Below are positions 1-4,962 of a DNA stretch of 12,717 bases, in pieces. The notes beneath the pieces were generated by a model, which did no database searches, had not been told where the DNA came from, and saw nothing but the letters and a program-made list of their open reading frames with translations. Both the position numbers and the translations under genes were made by a program. Origin of the DNA: Nanobdellota archaeon (GTDB lineage: Archaea > Nanobdellota > Nanobdellia > Pacearchaeales > GW2011-AR1); NCBI GenBank assembly GCA_018901675.1, contig JAHIEH010000016.1, positions 1 through 12,717 of the forward strand, written 5' to 3'. Each line of letters begins with the position of its first letter. Position 1 is the first letter of the stretch.

Positions 1-30
1 ATTACTTGCAAATTCTTCTACAACAGCCAT
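1..30 (-). CDS. N-terminal fragment of a leftward gene cut by the window edge
   Basis: Only the first ten codons are visible: ATG at 30-28, reading MAVVEEFASN off the left edge. The start is supported by a TATA-like box (TTTTTAAG, 52-59) centred about 25 bases upstream, which is the arrangement expected for a leaderless archaeal transcript and is seen at several other genes here. Ten residues are too few to name the product. Confidence 0.5.
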   Translation of the reverse strand, partial: MAVVEEFASN

Positions 31-51
31 GTTAATTAGAAGTTAAAAGTG

Positions 52-59
52 TTTTTAAG
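52..59 (-). promoter_or_regulatory. TATA box of the left-edge gene
   Basis: On the minus strand this reads CTTAAAAA. Its centre is about 25 bases from the ATG at 30, so transcription would begin at or next to the start codon. Confidence 0.4.
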
Positions 60-122
60 TTTTGCTTTGGATAGAGAGCCGATATACTGCCTTTTTTTAG
101 GTATATAACTGATTAAATAAAG

Positions 123-130
123 TTTATATT
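123..130 (+). promoter_or_regulatory. TATA box of the DUF4258-like gene
   Basis: TTTATATT is centred about 26 bases before the ATG at 152. This supports a leaderless transcript and that ATG over the upstream in-frame TTG at 134. Confidence 0.5.
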
Positions 131-151
131 ACCTTGTTTGTTTTATTTTTC

Positions 152-508
152 ATGCCAAACGAAAAAGAAGTGAAAACAATAACAGATAAACAAGAAATAA
201 GCAGGATGATTCAAGAGAAGATTAAAAACAAGCGGCTTATTTTTACAGATTGGTATAAAATGGGATTATTGAGAAAAGGAATCTCTGAGGACAAATTTAG
301 TGAGGTTTTTCCGCAGTTTGACAAAGTGTCTGCTATAGAAATAGAGGAATTGAAAAAAGGCGATTTAGGATATGAGCTTTTTTACAAAATAAGTAATAAT
401 ACAACAATTTCCATAGGAACTATACCAAAAGAAAATATGTTGTTAATAATTCATTTAGTAGAATACAAAAGAAGTCTTGACCATAGGTTTAAAAAATTTA
501 AGCGGTAA
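152..508 (+). CDS. DUF4258-like small protein (possible RelE-fold toxin-like partner)
   Basis: This encodes about 118 residues beginning MPNEKEVK. An in-frame TTG at 134 would add six hydrophobic residues, but the TATA box spacing favours the ATG at 152. The segment FTDWYKMGLLRKGISEDKFSEV followed by a PQFDKV-like turn, then a stretch of beta strands (GYELFYKISNNT, LLIIHLVEYK), resembles the DUF4258 layout. That fold is related to RelE-type toxins, and such genes are often paired with DUF2283 genes. A DUF2283-like gene does follow, but in convergent orientation, with the last 11 bases of the two genes overlapping (498-508). I infer the family from pattern similarity only; no catalytic residues can be assigned. 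It could instead be an unrelated small archaeal protein. Confidence 0.55.
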   Translation: MPNEKEVKTITDKQEISRMIQEKIKNKRLIFTDWYKMGLLRKGISEDKFSEVFPQFDKVSAIEIEELKKGDLGYELFYKISNNTTISIGTIPKENMLLIIHLVEYKRSLDHRFKKFKR

Positions 509-863
509 TTAATATTTTCTCTTCAGTAGGAATAGTATAAGGAATTTTTTCTATTTTATTTAAGCCAACCAGCACGATTTGTATAAGAAATCCGCCCCTA
601 ACTTGCATTACATTTATTTTAGCACTATTCAGCATTTTGAGAATACTTGGGTCTTTTTCTATTGATTTTAGATAGTCAGAAACATTCCTTATCTCTATAT
701 TTGCAATCCTGTTTTTTGTAGTAATGTCTAAAATTAAATTAAGAATATTTACACTGCCGTAAACTTTTTCGTCATCCCCAATATTATTGAATATCATTAG
801 CCTATCTAAGTCTTCATCATACATAAAAGTGCTCTCCTTTTCCATTTTTTTATCCTTAACCAT
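498..863 (-). CDS. DUF2283-like small protein
   Basis: This encodes 121 residues. The N-terminal part has the DUF2283 layout: FMYDEDLDRLMIFN, then a strand ending in LILDIT, then NRIANIEIRNVSDYL, which matches the family's 'YD.E.D.L.I...V.D...G.I.GIEI..AS..L' pattern. A C-terminal extension (KINVMQVRGGFLIQI onward) resembles longer archaeal versions. Family function is unknown; members often sit beside DUF4258 genes, suggesting an antitoxin-like role, which is inference. The start is ambiguous: ATG at 863, or ATG at 845 (MEKEST), which fits the TATA box distance better. The 3' end overlaps the convergent upstream gene by 11 bases. Confidence 0.6.
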   Translation of the reverse strand: MVKDKKMEKESTFMYDEDLDRLMIFNNIGDDEKVYGSVNILNLILDITTKNRIANIEIRNVSDYLKSIEKDPSILKMLNSAKINVMQVRGGFLIQIVLVGLNKIEKIPYTIPTEEKILITA

Positions 864-876
864 TCTAAAAATAGAT

Positions 877-886
877 TATATTTAAA
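877..886 (-). promoter_or_regulatory. TATA box of the DUF2283-like gene
   Basis: The minus strand reads TTTAAATATA. Its centre lies about 19 bases from the ATG at 863 and about 37 from the alternative ATG at 845, so a transcript starting about 26 bases downstream would begin between the two candidate starts. Confidence 0.45.
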
Positions 887-905
887 GGTATCTAGAGAAG
901 GAGGG

Positions 906-926
906 GGGGTAAGGTGGATTTACCCC
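906..926. promoter_or_regulatory. GC-rich hairpin between divergent promoters
   Basis: GGGGTAA (906-912) pairs with TTACCCC (920-926) around a 7-base loop. It sits between the leftward DUF2283 promoter and the rightward tRNA promoter, next to a run of seven G in otherwise AT-rich DNA. Its role, if any, is unknown. Confidence 0.3.
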
Positions 927-935
927 TACCTCAAA

Positions 936-945
936 TTTTTTAAAG
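936..945 (+). promoter_or_regulatory. TATA box of tRNA-CAU
   Basis: TTTTTTAAAG is centred about 25 bases upstream of tRNA position 1 at 966. Confidence 0.5.
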
Positions 946-965
946 CATCTATATCTTGTAATTTC

Positions 966-1073
966 GTCTCTGTAGCTCAGCGTCAGAGCACTGCTCTCAT
1001 GAAGTTGAAATCAAGAAAAGGATAATCAACTTGAGCAAGGCAGGGGTCGGGAGTTAAACTCTCTCCAGAGACA
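966..1073 (+). tRNA. tRNA with anticodon CAU (elongator Met or Ile2), one intron
   Basis: The acceptor stem is GTCTCTG (966-972) with CAGAGAC (1066-1072) and discriminator A1073. D stem GCTC/GAGC, anticodon stem CTGCT/GGCAG and T stem GGGAG/CTCTC all pair. The spliced anticodon loop is CTCATGA, giving CAU. It lacks the three G-C pairs of an archaeal initiator anticodon stem, so it is elongator Met or the CAU-decoding Ile2 tRNA; I cannot separate these. Two oddities: the D loop (AGCGTCA) has only one G after G15, and the T loop is TTAAACT with A instead of C56. The G19-C56 tertiary pair is therefore absent, while U8-A14 and G15-C48 remain possible. The gene runs 17 bases ahead of the VanZ-like gene. 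Confidence 0.8.
1002..1037 (+). other. tRNA-CAU intron (36 nt, position 37/38, BHB fold)
   Basis: Loop bases CTCA (996-999) pair with TGAG (1032-1035), forming the 4-bp central helix. The 3-nt bulges are TGA (1000-1002) and CAA (1036-1038). Beyond the bulges, AGTTGA (1003-1008) pairs with TCAACT (1026-1031). This is a textbook bulge-helix-bulge substrate for the archaeal tRNA splicing endonuclease, cut after the second base of each bulge. Confidence 0.85.
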
Positions 1074-1090
1074 TCTTTAAAAAATAAAAA

Positions 1091-1510
1091 ATGGTGATTG
1101 ACAAAATCTTGAAGGGGATATATAACAAAAGATTCTCCTCTGCGCTTTCTCTCTTGCTTGCGATAGAGATATTCTACTTTTCTTCTCTCCCAGGAGCCAG
1201 AGGGGTGGCGAGCATTCCATGGCTTTCTATTGCTTACCATTTCATTGTATTCTTCCTATTTAGTTTTTTTCTTGCCTTCTCATTAAATAATGAAAAAATT
1301 GATAATTGCCGGACTTTGCTGTTAATTATTGCAATAGCCATAGTTTACGCAATTCTTGATGAATTTCATCAGATGTTTGTTCCCTTAAGAGATGCTAATA
1401 TTAATGATATCCTAACTGATAGTGCAGGGATTTTCTCTTCTGTAATAGTGTACATCCGAATAAAGCTAAACAACAATCATAAAAGCGGGGGGATTGTCCA
1501 AACGCCATAA
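1091..1510 (+). CDS. VanZ-like membrane protein
   Basis: This encodes 139 residues with about four membrane segments: near residues 16-34, 44-64, 74-90 and 108-124. The family signature is AILDEFHQMFVPLRDANINDILTDSAG (residues 87-113), containing the VanZ 'DE.HQ..VP.R...'D.L.N..G' core. VanZ-family proteins are small integral membrane proteins; the founding member lowers teicoplanin susceptibility in enterococci, and the archaeal role is unknown. The ATG lies 18 bases after the tRNA 3' end with no convincing separate promoter, so it may be read as part of the tRNA transcript. The C-terminus is hydrophilic. A pyrimidine-rich tract follows the stop codon. Confidence 0.8.
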   Translation: MVIDKILKGIYNKRFSSALSLLLAIEIFYFSSLPGARGVASIPWLSIAYHFIVFFLFSFFLAFSLNNEKIDNCRTLLLIIAIAIVYAILDEFHQMFVPLRDANINDILTDSAGIFSSVIVYIRIKLNNNHKSGGIVQTP

Positions 1511-1540
1511 ATCCTCCCCCTCTCTTTCTCCCCCTCCCAC
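1511..1540 (+). terminator. Pyrimidine-rich tract after the VanZ-like gene
   Basis: An almost pure C/T run follows the stop codon and precedes the next promoter. It contains only short T runs, so it is a weak candidate for an archaeal transcript 3' end. Confidence 0.25.
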
Positions 1541-1558
1541 CATTTTACTACCTAAAAA

Positions 1559-1570
1559 TATATTTAAATA
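1559..1570 (+). promoter_or_regulatory. TATA box upstream of leader ORF and nitrilase gene
   Basis: TATATTTAAATA predicts transcription starting near 1590. That places a short leader with a Shine-Dalgarno-like GAGG (1595-1598) in front of the ATG at 1604, well upstream of the nitrilase start at 1654. This is one of the few non-leaderless promoters in the window. Confidence 0.45.
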
Positions 1571-1603
1571 CAAGGATATTCTTAAGAGTAAAAAGAGGAC
1601 AGA

Positions 1604-1657
1604 ATGAAAAAAATAGGAAGTTTTTTGCCTTTAAAATTCAGGAAGAATTTAAAATGA
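1604..1657 (+). CDS. Possible 17-residue leader peptide overlapping the nitrilase start
   Basis: ATG at 1604 opens a 17-codon frame, MKKIGSFLPLKFRKNLK, ending at TGA 1655-1657. Its stop overlaps the nitrilase ATG (1654-1656) as ATGA. A GAGG sits five bases before its start, and the predicted transcription start lies upstream. This arrangement is typical of translational coupling. The peptide is basic and amphipathic, with no recognisable family. It may be a real leader ORF or only chance in an AT-rich 5' leader. Confidence 0.35.
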   Translation: MKKIGSFLPLKFRKNLK

Positions 1658-2406
1658 AAACAAAGCCGAGAATTGCTCTTGCACAAATAAAGTACTTTGA
1701 TTTGGATACAGAGCATAATCTGGAAAAGATAATCTATTTTATTAAAAAGGCAAAAGAAAAAAAAGCAGATATTGTGTGTTTTCCTGAAACTTGCATGCTG
1801 AAGGAGAAATATCTTGATTTTAGCCACCATTTTTTAAAAGAAATTAGAGAAGCATGCAGAAAGAATAAAATCTGGTGCATTATAACTGAAGATTTTCTAT
1901 TTGGCTCTAAAATTTACAATACTTCAATATTGATAGACAGAGAAGGGAAAATAAGAGGCAAATACAAAAAGATAAAATTGTATGCAGAAAAAATGGTTAA
2001 TCCTGGAAAAGAAGTCCATATATTCAAAACTGATTTTGGCAAAATAGGAATTGCAATTTGCTGGGACTTGGCTTTCCCAGAGATTTTCCAGAAGATGAAG
2101 AAAGCGGGAGCCCAGATTGTTTTTTGCCCTGCCCAGTGGGCTTACGAAAAAAAAGCGTATACAAAAGAGCACAGAAAAAAAGAGTTAAAATTGCTGAAGT
2201 CATTAATTCTGTCTAGGGCATTTGAAAATCTTTTTTTTGTTGCATTTTGCAGTCCTTATAGAGACCAAAAAGACCTGATTTGCTATTCTGCAATAGTTTC
2301 CCAACATGAAATTATCAAGGAAATTTTCGGCAAAGAAGGGCTTATTTTTTCAGATATCCAGTTGAAAAAAATAACCAAATTTAAGCGGATTTACCCGGGG
2401 AAGTAG
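1654..2406 (+). CDS. Carbon-nitrogen hydrolase (nitrilase superfamily amidase)
   Basis: This encodes 250 residues, close to the usual length of a single nitrilase domain. The catalytic Glu-Lys-Cys triad is visible: E45 in VCFPETCM, K106 in GKYKKIKLY, and C136 in IGIAICWDLAFPE. These enzymes hydrolyse C-N bonds of amides, ureas or nitriles through a cysteine thioester, and are usually cytoplasmic homo-oligomers. The order of motifs and the FCPAQWAYEKKAY segment after the cysteine fit the family, but the substrate cannot be predicted. K108 replaces the His common in the 'YRK.HL' motif. The start at 1654 is preceded by AGGAAG and by the short leader ORF. No enzymatic partner gene is adjacent. 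Confidence 0.88.
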   Translation: MKTKPRIALAQIKYFDLDTEHNLEKIIYFIKKAKEKKADIVCFPETCMLKEKYLDFSHHFLKEIREACRKNKIWCIITEDFLFGSKIYNTSILIDREGKIRGKYKKIKLYAEKMVNPGKEVHIFKTDFGKIGIAICWDLAFPEIFQKMKKAGAQIVFCPAQWAYEKKAYTKEHRKKELKLLKSLILSRAFENLFFVAFCSPYRDQKDLICYSAIVSQHEIIKEIFGKEGLIFSDIQLKKITKFKRIYPGK

Positions 2407-2638
2407 GTTTCGGTATAAGACTATGATATATGTCATTGGTAAAACCATAATTAACCCGCAAGAAGCTGCTTAAATTCATCTGTTCATAAATCGACGCTGT
2501 CAAATTTCTTCACTGGATATTTAATTAAACGAAAAACTTGGCGTAGCCAGTTTTGAGTAATTAATGGTGAACGAAGTGAACCAAATTACTCATAAATAGA
2601 TGGTGACAAATGTCATGAACCTGCATAGGTAGGTTTCG
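2403..2638. repeat. 10-bp direct repeats flanking a structured intergenic segment
   Basis: GTAGGTTTCG occurs at 2403-2412 and 2629-2638, overlapping the 3' ends of the two convergent flanking genes. The 216 bases between contain two hairpins: AAAAC-T-TGGC (2533-2542) with GCCA-GTTTT (2546-2554), and GAGTAATT (2555-2562) with AATTACTC (2584-2591), whose inner part adds TGGT/ACCA. TGACAAATGTCA (2604-2615) is a further palindrome. The arrangement could be a small insertion with a 10-bp target duplication, or simply paired termination structures for convergent genes. I see no gene in it. Confidence 0.35.
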
Positions 2639-3479
2639 CATATTTTTTTAAAAAGTCCAAAACAATTCCGATAAGTTTCTCCATTTCATCTTCAAAAAAC
2701 TCAAAGGAGGGCTCTGCATTTATATCCACAACAAGCCAATTATCTCCTTTCTTTAAAAAATCTAATCCGCATATTTTTATCCCGGATATTTTTGTTATTC
2801 TTTTTGCCAAATCTATCAGCTTTGAATCTGGCTGGAATTTGCCCACTTTTTCAGCATATACTGCAGTTGCTTTCCACCCATGCCCATCCTTTAGAGCAGT
2901 CTGCACTATCTTCCCGTCAACTATTGTTAATCTGTAAGAAGGGGACTTGACAAATTCCTGGGCTATTATCGGAAGCTTTTCTTTCCCGTTTTCCCAGAAT
3001 TTTTTTATCAGTTCTACTGCCTGCTTTTTATTATCTGCTTTTTCAACAAACTCCCCCTGCTCTCCATTAACTCTCTTTAAAATAACCGGCCAATTGTTGA
3101 ACTTTTCCAAGTCTGCTTTGGCTGCATTAAGATTAACTGGAAGAAGGATTGTATCAGGGGTAGGGATGTTATGCTCTTTGCATTTCAAATAAAACATCCA
3201 TTTGTCTTCTGTGTAATAAAATACCTTGGACTTATCAATAGTCTTTACTCCAAGTTCTTCAAATGTTTTTAATAATTCTAATGCTAAATAGCCTGCGGTA
3301 TTGTTAAATATTAAATCACATTTCTTTGCTTTTTTCTCAATTTCTTTTTCTGAAATTTCCTCAGAAAGGTTAAATAACAAAAAATTAATGTTTTTTTTCT
3401 TTGCAAGCCGGATAAAATCTTTGTCTTCATCGCTTAACTTCAGTCCGTGAAATATATATCCTATTGTTGTTTTCACCAT
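2613..3479 (-). CDS. RimK-like ATP-grasp ligase
   Basis: This encodes 288 residues, the usual length of RimK/LysX/CofF-type ATP-grasp ligases, which join an amino acid (often glutamate) to a carboxylate through an acyl-phosphate. An N-terminal pre-grasp domain covers about residues 1-95. The ATP-grasp domain follows: PVILKRVNGEQGEFV (131-145, nucleotide-binding Lys135), IIAQEFVKSPSYRLTIVDGKIV (171-192), GLDFL (238-242), and the metal-binding VDINAEPSFEFFE (251-263, with D252 and N254). The acceptor substrate is not evident; coenzyme or protein glutamylation is possible. A TATATAAA box about 25 bases upstream of the ATG supports a leaderless start. The last residues (after AKP) may have been altered if the adjacent 216-bp segment is an insertion. 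Confidence 0.82.
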   Translation of the reverse strand: MVKTTIGYIFHGLKLSDEDKDFIRLAKKKNINFLLFNLSEEISEKEIEKKAKKCDLIFNNTAGYLALELLKTFEELGVKTIDKSKVFYYTEDKWMFYLKCKEHNIPTPDTILLPVNLNAAKADLEKFNNWPVILKRVNGEQGEFVEKADNKKQAVELIKKFWENGKEKLPIIAQEFVKSPSYRLTIVDGKIVQTALKDGHGWKATAVYAEKVGKFQPDSKLIDLAKRITKISGIKICGLDFLKKGDNWLVVDINAEPSFEFFEDEMEKLIGIVLDFLKKYAKPTYAGS

Positions 3480-3500
3480 AATTAAATTAATCTTTTTGCA

Positions 3501-3508
3501 TATATAAA
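3501..3508 (-). promoter_or_regulatory. TATA box of the ATP-grasp gene
   Basis: The minus strand reads TTTATATA, centred about 25 bases before the ATG at 3479. Confidence 0.5.
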
Positions 3509-3571
3509 TCTTACAAATTCAGAGAAAGGCGCAGATGCCATTAAAAAATATTTAATCAAAAGGGCATTTTA

Positions 3572-3919
3572 TCATCCAAACGCCATAAATCCATCGCCCT
3601 TTTTTCTTGGCAGAATATGAAAATGTAGATGCTGAACAATCTGCCCAGCAGATTCAAAATTATTGTTCCCAACATTAAATCCCTCTGCCTTGTATTTATC
3701 CATCAGCTTAAGCGCTGTTTTCTTAATGCAGTTTAATAGTTCAGGAGCCAAGCTGTCAGGCATATCTAAGATAGTTCCAAGGTGCCTCTTGCTTATAACT
3801 AAAGCATGCCCTTCAACTTTAGGATGCGCGTCAAAGATAGAAAAAAAGCTTTCATTCTCATAAATCCTCTCGCTTTTTATCCCTCCATTTGCAATTTTGC
3901 AGAAGATACAATCTGACAT
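3572..3919 (-). CDS. HIT-family (histidine triad) nucleotide hydrolase
   Basis: This encodes 115 residues. The histidine triad HLHFHILPR is at residues 97-105 (H97, H99, H101), with H99 the expected nucleophile. It is preceded by the SAGQIV segment typical of Hint-like proteins. The N-terminus MSDCIFCKI carries the C4-x2-C7 pair that binds zinc in many Hint proteins. Hint enzymes hydrolyse AMP linked to amines or aminoacyl groups, and related members act on dinucleoside polyphosphates. The protein is at the short end of the family (commonly about 110-145 residues) but all core motifs are intact. The ATG is preceded at about 24 bases by a TATA-like box (3938-3949). Confidence 0.93.
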   Translation of the reverse strand: MSDCIFCKIANGGIKSERIYENESFFSIFDAHPKVEGHALVISKRHLGTILDMPDSLAPELLNCIKKTALKLMDKYKAEGFNVGNNNFESAGQIVQHLHFHILPRKKGDGFMAFG

Positions 3920-3937
3920 TAATCTTTAAAAATTCCT

Positions 3938-3949
3938 TATTTTAAATAA
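3938..3949 (-). promoter_or_regulatory. TATA box of the HIT gene
   Basis: The minus strand reads TATTTAAAATAA, about 24 bases from the ATG at 3919. It lies just after the stop of the ZIP gene, so the HIT gene probably has its own promoter rather than depending on the upstream operon. Confidence 0.4.
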
Positions 3950-3969
3950 TTAATTGTTCTAGACAACTT

Positions 3970-4716
3970 TCACTCTCCAAGAAAAATCTTAAACAAATAC
4001 ATTATCAATAGCCCGAGAATAATGAAAACAAAAGAAATTATTGATTTCTTCAAATCTTTTTCTTTATGCAACTCAGGAATCAAATCAGACATAGATAAAT
4101 AAATTAAACTCCCGGCAACTAATGGAAGAGCATAGATATTAAATTTAGCCAATCCTAAAAATGCAAATATTACCCCCAGTATTGCAAGAGAAGCGGATAA
4201 AAAATTAAACATTAAAGCCTTTAGCTTGGAAAATCCACCGTATAGCAATACAGCAAAATCTCCTAATTCCTGAGGAATTTCGTGGCTTATTATGGCAATT
4301 GTTGTTGCTATCCCTACTGGAAAGCTGACAATATAAGAAACTCCAATTAAAACCCCATCTAAAAAGTTATGCACTCCATCCCCTATTAAATTAAGATATG
4401 AAAAAGGTTTGTGGAAGTGTTCATCACAGTTCTCATCGTGGCAATGACGCCAATGAATTGCTTTTTCTATAACAAAAAATAAAAGAAAACTTAAAACCAA
4501 AATTAATGACATACTTAAAGGTTCAAGCTCATTCAACGATTCAGGAATTATATGAAAAAAAGCGTTTCCAATCATCGCACCAATAGCGAATGCTACAAGA
4601 ATGGATATAATATTCTTAATTTTCTTCTTTTTAAAGAAGATAAAGAATATGCCTACTAAAGAAATTAAACTGACAATTAAAGCAGAAATTAAAGCTGAAT
4701 AAAGGGGGGGATTCAT
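3970..4716 (-). CDS. ZIP-family divalent metal transporter
   Basis: This encodes 248 residues with about eight predicted membrane helices. The family signatures are DGVHNFLDGVLIG (residues 113-125; H116, N117, D120 in helix 4) and SHEIPQELGDF (144-154; H145, E146, E150 in helix 5), which form the metal-binding centre of ZIP carriers. A His/Cys-rich loop (HWRHCHDENCDEHFH, 88-102) between helices 3 and 4 is the usual variable metal-sensing or metal-collecting loop. ZIP proteins move zinc, iron or manganese into the cytoplasm. The start codon overlaps the preceding gene's stop as ATGA, so this is the third gene of a tight operon led by glycyl-tRNA synthetase, which itself has a zinc-type Cys cluster. 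Confidence 0.93.
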   Translation of the reverse strand: MNPPLYSALISALIVSLISLVGIFFIFFKKKKIKNIISILVAFAIGAMIGNAFFHIIPESLNELEPLSMSLILVLSFLLFFVIEKAIHWRHCHDENCDEHFHKPFSYLNLIGDGVHNFLDGVLIGVSYIVSFPVGIATTIAIISHEIPQELGDFAVLLYGGFSKLKALMFNFLSASLAILGVIFAFLGLAKFNIYALPLVAGSLIYLSMSDLIPELHKEKDLKKSIISFVFIILGLLIMYLFKIFLGE

Positions 4717-4961
4717 TTTTTCTTTTTCTTCTTATTTAAACCCTTTCTAAATACAATAAAGTAATAGAAAACCGCTGCTAAAACTGGAATGAAAATCAAA
4801 AGCAAAATCCATACAACTTTGTCTATATCTTTTTTAAAATTCTTCTGAACACAATCAATAATCATTGCTAACCATAGGATAAGCAAGAAAATTGCAAACC
4901 CTAAGATTGCAAATACAGAGATTACCAAAAAAAATATGCCGATACTTAATAATAAATCCAT
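4713..4961 (-). CDS. PLDc_N-type small membrane protein
   Basis: This encodes 82 residues starting MDLLLSIGIF. A longer in-frame start at 5003 would lie inside the glycyl-tRNA synthetase gene and is unlikely. There are two membrane helices, near residues 3-33 and 50-70. The segment LWLAMIIDCVQKNFKK...DKVVWILLLIFIPVLAAVFYYFIV matches the 'W...lvDil.......K..W.l.il..P..g.llY.' pattern of the phospholipase D N-terminal (PLDc_N) domain, often found alone as a small membrane protein of unknown function. A run of six lysines ends the protein. The ATG is one base after the upstream stop codon and the TGA overlaps the ZIP ATG, so the three genes are translationally close-packed. Confidence 0.78.
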   Translation of the reverse strand: MDLLLSIGIFFLVISVFAILGFAIFLLILWLAMIIDCVQKNFKKDIDKVVWILLLIFIPVLAAVFYYFIVFRKGLNKKKKKK

Positions 4962-4962
4962 T

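Noticed and set aside
983..1240. 85-residue minus-strand ORF
   Set aside because: It runs antisense across the tRNA-CAU gene and the start of the VanZ-like gene, with no family resemblance and no promoter.
2407..2612. C/D box or SRP-type RNA gene in the convergent intergenic region
   Set aside because: No paired C and D boxes, tRNA-like arms or SRP core motifs were found; only local hairpins are visible.
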